A stretch of DNA of 64,000 nt from Roseiarcus sp963807735 (GTDB lineage Bacteria; Pseudomonadota; Alphaproteobacteria; Rhizobiales; Beijerinckiaceae), in NCBI GenBank assembly GCA_963807735.1, contig CAWEDI010000052.1:62001-126000 (forward strand), written 5' to 3'. Shown here piece after piece: positions 50,123 through 59,737 of the stretch (positions within the stretch are counted from its first letter, which is position 1; each line of letters begins with the position of its first letter). The notes beneath the pieces were generated by a model. The model did no database searches and was not told the origin of the DNA. It saw nothing but the letters and a program-made list of their open reading frames with translations. Position numbers and translations under genes: made by a program.

Positions 50123-51979
50123 ATGTTGCGTAAGCGTCCAACGAATGAGGCGAAGCGCGTCAGCGCGATGCCGGCAAAGGCAATGACGATCACCCCTCAG
50201 ACTATAAAGGGTGACAAGGAGCTGCATCCCTTCACTCACGAGATCGAGTTCCTCGGTGTCGGCGTCAGCGAGAAGCGCGGCAAATTTCTTCTCGTGCAGA
50301 AGGGCGACAAGCATGCAGTGTTGAGCGTTAGGGCTCTGAAGCGCCAGCCGCAAGACGAGCTCGAGCGGCTCGAGGCGTTGGACGTTGATCTGATTCTGAA
50401 TAAGGCGCAGGCCGAATTTCTCGTGCGCGCGCAAGAAGCCGTTGGCATGCCAACCACTTTCAAGGTTGCTACCCAGATTGGATGGTTCGGCGACGTGTTC
50501 GTTTTGCCGCGCTTCGTTTATCCGCAGCAGCCTCCGATCGCAGGGATGCCCAAAGGGTGGTCGCGAGTCTTGGTGCACTTGGACGCCAAGGATGACGACG
50601 TGCATTCCCGGTACCGCTGCTACGGCGAGCGGTCAGGGTCGAAGGAGATCTTCCGGCTCTGCGGCGGCAATTCCCGTTTGATGTTCGCCGCCGCGTTGAG
50701 CTTCGTCGGACCGTGCTGCAAACCGTTCGGGCTCCGTCCGCCTGGCGTTCAAGCGGTCGGGGATGCGGCGAGCGGCAAAACCGTGTTTGGCATCATCGCC
50801 GGCGCGACCAACGGCGGCGTACCTGACAGCACCATCGGCTTCGGCTCGGCATGGAACGGCACCCCCAACGGATTGGAAGAATACGCCCCGGCGCACAATC
50901 AGACGCTCATGGTGTTGGACGAAACGTCATTGATGCCGACCGACGACAAAGGGCGCGCGCTGCCATTCGGCGAGGCCCTGATGCGGTTGGCCCAAGGACA
51001 AGGCAAGAAGCGATCAGGGCGAGGGATTGAGCGATGGTCGGCGACCCTCGTCAGTACCTCCAACTTCTCCGTTTGTCAGCTCCTCGACGCCAAGCGCCGC
51101 GAACAGTACATGGCCTATGTCGATCGTCTCATCGACATCCCGGCACCGAATGGATCGACGTCGTTCTTCGAAAACCTCCACGACTTCAAAGACGCTGACG
51201 CGTTCGGTCAGCATTTGTTCGATCTCGCCACCCGGAATTTTGGCCATCCGCTCCACGCGTTTCTTCTCGGGCTGACTCGCGAGCTTTCGAAGGACCGGGG
51301 TGCGCTTGCCGCGGTCGTCGCGGCGAATGTCGCCAAGTACAAAACCGCAGCGGCCGAGATCACTTCCCCGGTTCGCGGCGTGAGTCGCGTATGCGGGTAT
51401 TTTGCGACGGTGTACGCAGCCGGCTGTTTGGCCCGCCGCTACAACATTTTGCCCTTTAAGAGACCCGAGCTCTTGAAAGCGATCATGTCGTGCCATCGCG
51501 ACCACGTTGCATTTGTGGACGCCGAAGTGGCGAGGTTGTCGGGTCGGACGATGCCACCTCAGCCAGCGATCGTCGCGCAAGGCGTTGTCGCGGGCGTTGC
51601 CGTGCCCGCCGGGACGCCGTTCGAGAAGGTTCGCAAGTTCGTCAACGACAGCCGCAGGAAGGGCTTCCACAACCTCCGCAGGCGTCCTGACGGACGGCCG
51701 CGTGGAATGCCCGCCAAAACCGTCCAAGTGCTGGGTTATCTCGGCGAGCATGGTGGTTGGAAAGAGTTTTGGATACCCAATCCGACATTCCAACAGAATG
51801 CCGGCGGCGAGCGAGAAAGCGATGAACTCAAAAGGGAACTGCTCGGCCGCGGCCTGATAGTGGTCAGTCGCCGGGGAAATCGAGTCAGCTACGTCGTCAA
51901 GCGGAAGCTACCAGACGGCCGGCGGCCCAATTTTGTCGTCCTGCGCTACCCTACCCCAGATGGCCGGAAGACACGTTAA
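50123..51979 (+). CDS. DUF927 family helicase-like ATPase
   Basis: A 618-residue protein with a DUF927 domain, found in plasmid and phage replication proteins (predicted superfamily II/DnaB-like helicase or primase-helicase). Walker A is GDAASGKTVFG and Walker B MVLDETSLM; the flanking SAWNGTPNGLEEYAPAHNQT and LVSTSNFSVCQLLDAKRR are typical of the family, as is the tail of helices after FLLGLTREL. The ATG at 50123 has AAGGA upstream; the ATG at 50078 lacks one. The C-terminal end (RGNRVSYVVKRKLPDGRRPN) recurs as a fragment near 55263. It likely drives replication of the integrated element with the HUH-type protein. Confidence 0.85.
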   Translation: MLRKRPTNEAKRVSAMPAKAMTITPQTIKGDKELHPFTHEIEFLGVGVSEKRGKFLLVQKGDKHAVLSVRALKRQPQDELERLEALDVDLILNKAQAEFLVRAQEAVGMPTTFKVATQIGWFGDVFVLPRFVYPQQPPIAGMPKGWSRVLVHLDAKDDDVHSRYRCYGERSGSKEIFRLCGGNSRLMFAAALSFVGPCCKPFGLRPPGVQAVGDAASGKTVFGIIAGATNGGVPDSTIGFGSAWNGTPNGLEEYAPAHNQTLMVLDETSLMPTDDKGRALPFGEALMRLAQGQGKKRSGRGIERWSATLVSTSNFSVCQLLDAKRREQYMAYVDRLIDIPAPNGSTSFFENLHDFKDADAFGQHLFDLATRNFGHPLHAFLLGLTRELSKDRGALAAVVAANVAKYKTAAAEITSPVRGVSRVCGYFATVYAAGCLARRYNILPFKRPELLKAIMSCHRDHVAFVDAEVARLSGRTMPPQPAIVAQGVVAGVAVPAGTPFEKVRKFVNDSRRKGFHNLRRRPDGRPRGMPAKTVQVLGYLGEHGGWKEFWIPNPTFQQNAGGERESDELKRELLGRGLIVVSRRGNRVSYVVKRKLPDGRRPNFVVLRYPTPDGRKTR

Positions 51980-52115
51980 GCAATCGCTCAGGCATCGGCG
52001 CTCAAAAAGGCAGTTGTCCGGTGTCGGCGCGCGTCAGCACCGAGTTCGACCGCTTAAATGCAAAAGCGGCCTCTTGTTAATGCGGTCATGGTGCGCGCGC
52101 TCCAATCGAGGCCTC
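51853..52115 (+). repeat. repeat D, copy 1 (3' end of helicase gene plus downstream)
   Basis: This segment covers the last codons of the DUF927 gene and about 135 bases beyond. A diverged copy lies at 55261-55532; the most conserved blocks are GACGGCCGGCGGC, CGCTCAAAAAG and CTCTTGTTAA-like sequence near the end. Confidence 0.75.
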
Positions 52116-52195
52116 CCGGCTCTCCGAATCATTCTCTCGTCGATAGCGCGGCCGAAATGCGGCGCGCGTGAAACGAATCCCACAACTCTATCCTC

Positions 52196-53944
52196 TCAAA
52201 CCGCAATTTCCCGAACCCCGGCATCTTTCAGTAGGTTGTAAAGCTCGGCCACCTTGACCCTTTGGCCTCTCTCTTGACAGAATGCGAAGATCGCCCGCTG
52301 CTTTGCGCGCGAAAGAGCGACAAAGAAGGTCGAAAGGCCTTCTGTGTCGCCCGGGCGGTGCGCCCACCAAGCTTGGTCGTCGAGTCCGACAAAAATGATC
52401 GTGTCGTATTCCAGGCCCTTGCTCTTGTGCACGGTCATAAGAGGAATTTGGCCGAGCCCCTCGAATCGATCGAGGCATTCGGCCCAGCTCGCTTCTGCTG
52501 CAGTATCGATGAAGTGGGTTCGGAACGCGTCAACCATGATGGCGAGGAGATCGCCCGTCGTATACTCAAGATAAGAGCGCGCGATTGCGCGAAGGTCGAG
52601 AAAATTGAAAACTCGATCGGCGAACACGCTGGCGCTGAACCCCGACGGCGGCGTCTTACCCATTTCTGAGCGGAGCGCCGAGACAAAGTCAGTGAGTTCC
52701 TTCTCGACCCGAGCATCGGCAACTTCATCGCCCGTTGCGATCGTTCGAATGTCCCTCAGAGCCGCCATGCAGATTTGCCAAGCGATCGGCGCTCGTCGAG
52801 TCGCTGCAAGCCGAAGCAGAGATGCAGCGATTTTTGAGAATGAGCCGGTTAGGAGATCTTGCAAGGTCGTTTGCCCCAGCACGTGACTTTCGTTTCGAAG
52901 ACGCAGTCCATGGTGCTCGAGCGCGGTCGACAGGTCCGCTTGGAAGTCGTCCGCCTTTTGCTTGACCAATACGGCGTAGTCACGCGGCAATCGATTGCGC
53001 TGCGCCATGTCGGCCTTTAGCCAGCGGGCGAGATGGTCAGCCTCGCCCCTTTTCGTCGGACAGGTCCATACTTGTGCGACATCCCCGTCAACCTCACGGG
53101 CTGCTTGCGCCAGCCCAGCGGAGGACGTCGGGTCGATTGCTCGCGCCACGACATGCTGGATGCGCACCAAGTCCGGTGACGATCGAAAGTTAAATTGCAA
53201 CGGTATGCGCGTTGCCTTGAAATCTGCTTGAACGGCCTGAAACGCGTCGATCCGCGCGCCCGCCCACACCATGATTCGTTGTTTGTCGTCGTCAACCGCA
53301 GTGGCCGCCACCTCTCCACCTTTGAAGGCCGAAAGCAGGAAATCATACTGAGCGTAAGTCGTGTCCTGAAACTCATCGACAAAAGCGAACGGATATGTGA
53401 CGTGTAACGCCCGCCCAATGTTTGGGATTGATCTTAGCAGCAGCTCGGCAAGCCTGTTCAAGCTCACGAACGAGAGCCGTGATTGCGGCCGAGCGCCGAG
53501 TTGGCCTTGCCACCAGCGCAGTATCACAAACTCGTTTGCCGAGCGCGGAGTGGGTCGCGTAATCGGCAATCGATATGCGCCCACTTGATGGGTTTCAAAT
53601 TCTCTATCGTCGAGCCCGGCTGTTTCAGAGCCCCACGTAGCGTTCGGAGACGCGACTCGCGACCCGTTGAGAAAGCCGGAGATTTGGGGGCGTTTGGGAA
53701 ACACGATCTCGTAGGGACGTGTTGGCCGCCGGTCCTCCGGTATCGCATCCAAGAAGCGGTCGACAAGGCTCTTCGTAAAGGCGTCGAAAGTCATGGAGGC
53801 GAACCGATAGGCGAGCTCTGGCGGGCAGCGCTTTCGCACTCTGTCGCCGAGGTTTTCCGCCGCGTCGGACTTGAAGGAGATTGCCAAGATACGAAATGGC
53901 GCTGGGCACAGGCCTGTTTCGAGGAGATGACATGCTAGGAGCGA
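52196..53944 (-). pseudogene. UvrD/Rep-type DNA helicase lacking its N-terminus
   Basis: The frame runs from 53944 to 52196 and encodes motif Ia (ILAISFKSDAAENLGDRVRK), II (FVDEFQDTT), III (VDDDKQRIMVWAGA), IV (LQFNFRSSPDL), V (LMTVHKSKGLEYDTIIFVGL) and VI (VALSRAKQRAIF) of superfamily 1A helicases. The Q motif and the Walker A P-loop that should precede motif Ia are absent: reading upstream, the frame meets a stop at 53945-53947, where repeat R1 begins. A TTG at 53887 could start a 563-residue product, but it could not bind ATP normally. It is therefore a 5'-truncated relic of an accessory helicase. Confidence 0.8.
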
Positions 53945-54342
53945 TCACGCAGCGATCGGCAATGCCTCCGCCCCGAATGGCCCCGAAAGAGAGGCAAGCA
54001 TACTGATGCCGGACGTCCTAGAACGCGTTCGACGGCGGCCCAATCCTCAATATACCGTCTGCTCGAACCGGCTCGGCGATCGCGCGAGGCCTCCGGGCAC
54101 CGCATTCAGGCGTTCGCGCCAAAATTATTTTTCGGTCCGGCGCGAACGGCGGCGGTCAACCACGGCAAATTCTGACGGCCTGGGAGAAAGTTCAACCAGC
54201 CGGGCACCCTTGCAAATCCCCGAATGCCGGCTAATTCTAAGATCGCGAGTTTAGTTGACGAGGGTCGTGACGACTCCATCAATCGAGCTCGACACAATTA
54301 AACCAGTCGGGTGCGACTGTTTCTATGATGGAGAAGGACCAT
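53945..54342. other. 398-base stretch holding repeat R1
   Basis: Non-coding apart from repeat R1 (53951-54311). The ribosome site GGAGAAGG of the next gene lies at its right end. Confidence 0.6.
53951..54311 (+). repeat. repeat R, copy 1
   Basis: A ~360-base unit diverged from, but clearly related to, 57421-57770 and 61830-62012. Shared blocks include AGCGATCGGC at the left, CTAGAACGCGTT, CAATCCTCAATA, GCGCGAAC.GCGGCGGTCAA, GAGTTTAGTTGA and CGACACAATTAAACC at the right. It directly precedes the gene at 54343 and truncates the helicase gene on its left. Confidence 0.8.
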
Positions 54343-55056
54343 ATGAAATACGCCAAATCCAAACTCATAAAGACGAGAATGGCTTCACTTGCCGTGGCCC
54401 AGCGGGGTCGTAAACAAGCCGTCGAAGACATCCCCGTCACACTCTTGATCCCGATGTCGAGGTTAGGCGGCGGGCGGTACGCTCTGTATCAACGTGGCGC
54501 TGGCAGCTATTTCGTACGCACCGTCGGGCCAGTGTCTCAGCAAGATCTCGGTGTTAGCGTAGATGCAGCAGCAAAGATATACGAGTTCGAGTCGCGGTGG
54601 GGGCTATATCATCTCATTCGAGAGAAGATCCAAGCGCCCGTCCGCGTCGTAGGCGAAGATGGGTCAATTTATGATACGCGAAAGGACAAGCAGCTCTATA
54701 AAGGATCTTGGGACTACGAGGCAGTGACAGCGCACGAAACACGGGGCGGTCGTCTTTATCTTCGATTTACGGATCCGCACGAAACGCGCGTAATGATTGT
54801 GTCGGCGTCAACCAAGGAAAAGCTGGCGCAATTGAAGGATCTATTTGGTGAACCGACCAACGAGGCGTTAATGGAGAATTTGGCATGGAGTATAGAGCTG
54901 TGGTGTGGTTCCGATCGTACTTTTTCAACGCTTTATGATAAGGTCGGTGACGTGGTTGACCCGCTTCTGGAATTCGATGATGTTATCACCGTTGACAATG
55001 ACGCTAGTCTCGAACTGGCTCAATTAGCGGAGAACTCCACGAATGAGTGGAAATGA
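54343..55056 (+). CDS. hypothetical protein following repeat R1
   Basis: A 237-residue protein, unrecognised. A basic N-terminus (MKYAKSKLIKTRMASLAVAQ) is followed by beta-rich segments (PMSRLGGGRYALYQRGAGSY, then VRTVGPVSQQDLGVSVD), a central WGLYHLIREKIQAPVRVV and an acidic C-terminal third (VGDVVDPLLEFDDVITVDND). The ATG at 54343 has GGAGAAGG upstream; the ATG at 54325 does not. Its promoter probably lies in repeat R1. It could be cargo of the island; no function can be proposed. Confidence 0.6.
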   Translation: MKYAKSKLIKTRMASLAVAQRGRKQAVEDIPVTLLIPMSRLGGGRYALYQRGAGSYFVRTVGPVSQQDLGVSVDAAAKIYEFESRWGLYHLIREKIQAPVRVVGEDGSIYDTRKDKQLYKGSWDYEAVTAHETRGGRLYLRFTDPHETRVMIVSASTKEKLAQLKDLFGEPTNEALMENLAWSIELWCGSDRTFSTLYDKVGDVVDPLLEFDDVITVDNDASLELAQLAENSTNEWK

Positions 55057-55260
55057 GCGCGTCGATGCTCGGCTTGACGCGCTCGAGCGATTTCTTGAGT
55101 GCGTCTTTCGTATGACCAATTAAAGTTTCCCCAGAGTGTGGATTCGGAGAAACACCCCATCGGATCGCCGAACCCGCGCCTCGCCCGGCGAGCGAGGCGT
55201 GAGACAGCGGCACAAAGTCAGGCGCGAATCGCGACAACAAGTGAACGCTTCACGCTCGTG

Positions 55261-55390
55261 GGTTGATCGTGGTCGATCGCCAGGGAAATGGGGTTCGCTA
55301 CGTCGTCAAGCGCACGCTTGCAGACGGCCGGCGGCGCAACGTCGTGGTCCTGCGCTGTACACACCCCAGACGACCGAAAGCCTCGTCAGG
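55261..55390 (+). pseudogene. 3' fragment of a second DUF927 helicase gene
   Basis: The plus strand encodes VDRQGNGVRYVVKRTLADGR and RRNVVVLRC, aligned with the C-terminus of the helicase at 50123-51979 (RGNRVSYVVKRKLPDGRRPN). Nothing upstream of this fragment matches the rest of the helicase, so a second copy has been deleted down to its last codons. Confidence 0.7.
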
Positions 55391-55532
55391 TCCGCAGCGA
55401 CGCTCAAAAAGCAGCTGCCCGGCGTCGGTGTGCGTCAGCAAAGGGATTTCGAAGTCTCTTCAGGGAGTCGACAGTTCGAGCGCGAAAAGCGCCCCTTGTT
55501 AACATAGTCGCGGCGGCACGCTCCAATTTATG
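55261..55532 (+). repeat. repeat D, copy 2
   Basis: Diverged direct copy of 51853-52115, spanning the helicase gene end and non-coding sequence beyond it. Confidence 0.75.
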
Positions 55533-55912
55533 CGGCGAACTCGCCCATAACCCGTCTTCGGCTTTGTCAGTATGCGAACGTGACGAGGGCCACCGGGCTT
55601 CCGCATTGCTGTTGCCTTCGGCCGGCGGCTCGCCAATAAACGGAATACCTCGGCGGGCCCCGATGGGCATCTTTTTTGGATTAATCTCAGCATCCTGTCG
55701 CCGACGCATTGCCCGAAAACTTCGCGACCCGATCGAGCGTAACGGAGGCTTCGAAAAGCTTCGATCAATAAGAGAAGTGAACCTGAGCGACATGGACTCT
55801 GTCGGTTATCGGTGAGGATTGCAATCAAATACCAAATTTAGCGTTTTTTTACGCGCCGCGAGAATGGTCGAGCCTGGAGCGTTCAGGAGCGGAGGGGCAA
55901 AGACAGACGCTT

Positions 55913-56755
55913 TTAACTTGGGGTCAAAGAATCATGCGCGACAACTGTCAGCTTGACTTTGCGCGCAGTTGCGCTGGGGATCAGACGCGGCCGCGCAGGC
56001 GGCTCGCAGAACAGACGCCCGCTGGCAACGCCGATAGAGTTGGCGACGCCTGCGTCGCCCAATATTCGCTGCAAGGTCTTTGAGGCCTCGACCGCGCGGT
56101 AGGGGTCGTCGCTGTGACCGAGCGGCGGCAAGCCGAACACGATGTAGGCGCAGGCGCCGCATTCGCTCGGAATGAAATCCAGGATGGCCCCTTCGTATCG
56201 CGCCGCTGTCGTCTGAAGCGCGAGCGTCGCGTGCTGTAGCGAATGCAGGAATTGGTCGTCGTCGTCTTGCGGGAATTGCGCTGCGATGATCGAGAGGTTG
56301 CGAAATTCGGCGAGCCAGCGCCGGTCCGCGACGGCTAGGCGATCCCGTGCAACTTGAGGGGCTAGGGATGCGAGATCCTTCGCCACTGGCGCCTTACGGA
56401 CAGCGGGCGCCGCGCGTGGCCGCGCAGGCGCTACGCGCGTTACACGTAGAAACTCAAAATCGACAGCCTCGCCTTCGCACAGGTCGCCAAGGATCGCGCG
56501 GGCGCCGGGACAGAGCACCACTTGCCCCGCTTTGCCCTTGCGGTAGTGGGCGCAGGCACGTCGCAAAGGCGCGCCGCTTACAAGAAACCGCGCGAGAACC
56601 GGTCGTTGAGCAAAGCCGAAAGCTCCTCGGCGCCGTGCGCGCCGCGCAGCGCGAATTTCTCGGCTTCGGACGAAAATCCCTCAACATCGGCAAACAGAGC
56701 GCAGATGCAACGCCGGTACGCGAACGGAGGCGCTCGTGCCGGCTCGACAGTTAAG
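55913..56755 (-). pseudogene. decayed class III adenylate/guanylate cyclase-like gene
   Basis: Read leftward, the first part encodes a cyclase-domain start (ALFADVEGFSSEAEKFALRG, then AHGAEELSALLNDRFSRGFL) and then a stop/frameshift. A second frame (56566-55913, 217 residues) encodes a linker and a second cyclase-like domain (EFRNLSIIAAQFPQ, then TAARYEGAILDFIP, CAYIVFGLPPLGHSDDPYRA and GVASGRLFC). Proteins with two such domains normally continue into an ATPase and TPRs, all missing here. The gene is broken and truncated. Confidence 0.65.
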
Positions 56756-57049
56756 GCCTCGATTACCTAATCGGGCGCGTAGGCCGCCAATTCGCCTCGC
56801 AAATCCTGCATCCCAACTCCGCCCAAAAAACGTTTCGCCCCCCTCCAGCGTGACTTTCTACGTCGGCCCACGCCAGACTTGAAATGATTTCTAACCTCGC
56901 GCACCGCGTCACCTCTCGACTACGGCAACGGCTCTCCCGTCAGGTACGAAAGGACGTCTGAGGCGGCCATCAATTCACGGCCGCCGTGTGCAACGATGGG
57001 CGAGCTGCCGCCGTCGAGTGGTACGTTGTATGTCGTGGACGCGGCCGAC
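56756..57049. other. intergenic stretch, nothing recognised
   Basis: About 290 bases between the cyclase relic and the IS5-type remnant; no gene, repeat or clear site seen. Confidence 0.5.
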
Positions 57050-57330
57050 TAGCAGGCTGTTGAAGAAGTTTCGCGTTTGGCTTTGAGGACGGCTTCATCG
57101 CCAGCCGCGCCAGATTGTAGGTGGCGGTCGCAAAGATGAACGCCCACCCAACCCGTTCCCGCCGGCGTGGCGTTCATCGAGCGCAGTTCATTGACGAAGT
57201 CCTGCGTATCGTAAGCCTTGTCGGCGCCAAACGTAACCGCCGTCGATTGGCCAGCTCGCGGTTCCGTCATTTGCAACGCCGAGATGCACTCGGCGTGGCC
57301 GTTGGCTTCGGTCAAACAGGCTGCGCAACA
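57049..57330 (-). pseudogene. IS5 family transposase remnant
   Basis: The minus strand gives VTFGADKAYDTQDFVNELRS and then MNATP, typical of IS5-type transposases (GADKAYDT.DFV..LR...VTPH). An internal deletion follows, and then C-terminal pieces in another frame resembling FIFATATYNLARLAMK. It is a dead fragment adjoining repeat R2. Confidence 0.75.
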
Positions 57331-57420
57331 TGCATGGAGCGCCTTTCGGTCAGACAAAGTGCAAAGTCTGACTATCGCCTTGACGCCTGGCTCTCGCTCT
57401 CGACGCAAGGAGCGATCGGC

Positions 57421-57770
57421 AGCGCCGCCGCCACGAATGGCCCAGAGATGGACGCCAGCACATCGACGCCGATTGACCTAGAACGCGTTAGACAGCGGGC
57501 AATCCTCAATACGCCATCCGCCCGAACCCGCTCGATCAGCGCGCGCGGCACTCAGGGCATCGCGTTTAAGTGTCCTCTCAAAAATATTTTTAGAACAGGC
57601 GCGAACAGCGGCGGTCAATCACGGCATATTCTCACGGCCGGAGTGAGAGTTCGACCAGCTCGGAGCCCTTGCAAAATTCCAATCGACCGCCAATTATCGG
57701 ATTACGAGTTTAGTTGATAAGGGTCGCAGCGGCTTTAACAATTCGACTCGACACAATTAAACCGGCCGGA
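57421..57770 (+). repeat. repeat R, copy 2
   Basis: Diverged direct copy of 53951-54311. The best conserved right half includes AAAATATTTTTAG, GCGCGAACAGCGGCGGTCAA, GAGTTTAGTTGATAAGGGTC and CGACACAATTAAACC. It is separated from the Sel1 gene at 59798 by the IS1182 element. Confidence 0.8.
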
Positions 57771-58033
57771 TCTCAACTCCGCGCAATTCATCGTAACGCA
57801 GAGCAATGCCCGATTGCGCTCAGAGATCAATTTGCTGGAGTGAGAGGTTGCGAGCCCGCCGTCATATAACGTTACGAGCATCCATGCGACCGATTGCCGA
57901 TGAGGCAAAGCCTGAGACCCCGACAGCGGCAGTCGCCGGCTGTTTGCAGGTATCCCGGAAGGCAAGATTGAGGCTGCACACTGGCAGGACGCTGTCGATA
58001 GCGCCTTCTTAAGGAGCCTCGAACGTCGTCCAA
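57771..58033. other. spacer between repeat R2 and IS1182
   Basis: About 260 bases with no recognisable gene. Confidence 0.45.
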
Positions 58034-58074
58034 ACGCCAGAGTGCATTTGTCATGCAGACCGTGCGGAAACTCG
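58034..58074. repeat. left inverted repeat of IS1182 element
   Basis: Begins ACGCCAGAGTGCA and includes TCATGCAGACCGTGCGG. Confidence 0.8.
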
Positions 58075-58222
58075 CTCGGCGCGCCATCGATGTGACGACT
58101 GGCCTCGCGGCCGGCGTTATTCTCGCGGTTCAGCCCGAAATCGCGCCTGTGGCGTGTTGGAAGGCGTCGGAAGCCACCTCCATGACCCCGTTTTGCTGCT
58201 AAACACCGCAATTTGGGCTTTC

Positions 58223-59653
58223 TCAGGCGGCGACGGCCGCCATCAACCCTTCGAGGCCCACGATATTCAACACTCGCCGCAAATTGTAGGCAAGCGCGGT
58301 GAGGGCGAATTCGGCGCGGACCTTGCTGAGACCGCGCATGAGGAACGCGCCCTGGTTCATCCATTGCTTGATTGAGCCGAAGGGATGCTCGACGGTCTCG
58401 CGACGACGGTCGAGAATCTCCGGCCTCGCTTCCAGGCGAGCCGCCATGCGGTCGAGCGCGTCCTCGTGCTCCAGGCGCGAAACGGCGCGATAGCCGGCAT
58501 CCGTACAGCGCCGGCGCAGCGGGCAATGGCCGCACGCCGCTTTGTTGGCGTAGTCGATTTTCGCCATTTCGCGCAGCTTGCCAAAGCGGAATGGCGTCAG
58601 TTCGTGACCCGCCGGACAAGTATAGGCGTCCCGCTCCGGATCGTAGCGAAACTCGTCCTTGCGGAAGAACCCTTTGCTCGTCGACGAGCCGCGTTGGGGG
58701 CGGGGAACGTGCGGCGTAAGGCCGGCTTTCTCGCAAGCCTCGATGTCCTCGGTCCTGAAGTAGCCCGCGTCCGCGACGACGTCGATCTTGTCGACTTCGA
58801 GGATTTCGCGGGCCGGCTCGGCGGTCGCCTGCAACAGCCCCATGTCGACGACCTGGTTGGTCACTTCCTCATCGACAATCAGCTTGTGCTTGGCGTCGAC
58901 CGCGATCTGGACGTTGTAGCCGACAGCAACCTTGGTGTGCGCCGCCATCGCCCGGCTGTCGGGATCGGTGAGGGAAATTTGATCTTCGCCCGTGCGTTCG
59001 AGATGCCTCAGCATGGCGTCGTATTTGCCGCGCTTCTTGCTCACGGCCTCGATCTTTTCGGTGAGATTTTTCACCCGCGCGCCGCCCGTCGCCTTTTCCG
59101 TCGCGTCGCCCTCATCGAGCCGCTCGAGGTAATCCGCCAGCCGCTCGTCGGCCTGCTTGATGAATTTCTGCAGCGAATTGCGAGTGAAATTGCGATCCTT
59201 GTTGTTGACCGCCTTGATGCGCGTCCCGTCCACCGCCAACAACTCGCGTCCGAACAGGTCGAGCCGCTTGCACAGCAGGGTGAATTGGCGAAACACCGAT
59301 TTGAACGCGGCCCGATTTTCGGCGCGGAAATCGGCGATGGTTTTGAAGTCCGGCTTCAGCGTCCGTATCAGCCAGATGACCTCGATATTGCGATGCGTTT
59401 CGGCTTCCAATCGACGGCTCGACCGAACTCGGTTGAGATAGCCATAGATGTAGAGCCTGAGCAGATCGCCCGGCGCGTAGCCGGGTCGACCGGTCGCCTC
59501 CGGTTGCACCCGCGCGAAACCCGCCTTGACCAGATCGAGGCTTTCGACGAAGGCGTCAATGAAGCGGACGGGATTGTCGGCGCCGACGTAGTCGTCAACC
59601 GCTTCGGGTAGAAGCAGGATCTGGTCGCGTTCAAAGCCGGATATGTGCGCCAT
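58223..59653 (-). CDS. IS1182 family transposase
   Basis: A 476-residue DDE transposase of the IS1182 family. N-terminal DUF772-like region: LLPEAVDDYVGADNPVRFID and GRPGYAPGDLLRLYIYGYLN. The catalytic part has LLAVDGTRIKAVNNKDRNFT (first Asp), VVADAGYFRTEDIEACEKAG (second Asp) and RETVEHPFGSIKQWMNQGAF (Glu). A Cys cluster YTCPAGHE...CGHCPLRRRC lies between. All motifs are intact and no frameshift is seen, so it should be active. Its ATG at 59653 lies just inside the right inverted repeat. Confidence 0.96.
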   Translation of the reverse strand: MAHISGFERDQILLLPEAVDDYVGADNPVRFIDAFVESLDLVKAGFARVQPEATGRPGYAPGDLLRLYIYGYLNRVRSSRRLEAETHRNIEVIWLIRTLKPDFKTIADFRAENRAAFKSVFRQFTLLCKRLDLFGRELLAVDGTRIKAVNNKDRNFTRNSLQKFIKQADERLADYLERLDEGDATEKATGGARVKNLTEKIEAVSKKRGKYDAMLRHLERTGEDQISLTDPDSRAMAAHTKVAVGYNVQIAVDAKHKLIVDEEVTNQVVDMGLLQATAEPAREILEVDKIDVVADAGYFRTEDIEACEKAGLTPHVPRPQRGSSTSKGFFRKDEFRYDPERDAYTCPAGHELTPFRFGKLREMAKIDYANKAACGHCPLRRRCTDAGYRAVSRLEHEDALDRMAARLEARPEILDRRRETVEHPFGSIKQWMNQGAFLMRGLSKVRAEFALTALAYNLRRVLNIVGLEGLMAAVAA

Positions 59654-59698
59654 GCCCGATTCTACTATGGCGCCCGCGATTCGTGAATCCCATCAGGC

Positions 59699-59737
59699 CG
59701 AGTTTCCACACGGTCTGCATGATGTGCACTCTGGCGT
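59699..59737. repeat. right inverted repeat of IS1182 element
   Basis: Reverse complement of the left end with one mismatch in the inner 24 bases. Confidence 0.8.

Larger units (their letters stand above)
55057..55912. other. 856-base stretch with repeat D copy 2
   Basis: It contains the diverged fragment of a second DUF927 gene end (55261-55390) and its downstream repeat (to 55532). The rest (55533-55912) has a short plus-strand frame ending at 55815 with no recognisable product. Confidence 0.5.
58034..59737. mobile_element. IS1182 family insertion sequence (about 1.7 kb)
   Basis: The intact transposase is bracketed by imperfect inverted repeats at 58034-58074 and 59699-59737. The inner 24 bases (TCATGCAGACCGTG then GGAAACTCG) differ at one position, and the outer ACGCCAGAGTGCA blocks match exactly with a small gap between. 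No clean target duplication is visible. It appears insertionally intact and probably recent relative to its decayed surroundings. Confidence 0.85.

Noticed and set aside
57735..58736. 333-codon minus-strand ORF crossing the left end of IS1182
   Set aside because: Spans the inverted repeat and the transposase 3' end in a wrong frame; no recognisable domain.
58385..59611. 408-codon plus-strand ORF opposite the IS1182 transposase
   Set aside because: Antisense shadow of an intact transposase gene.
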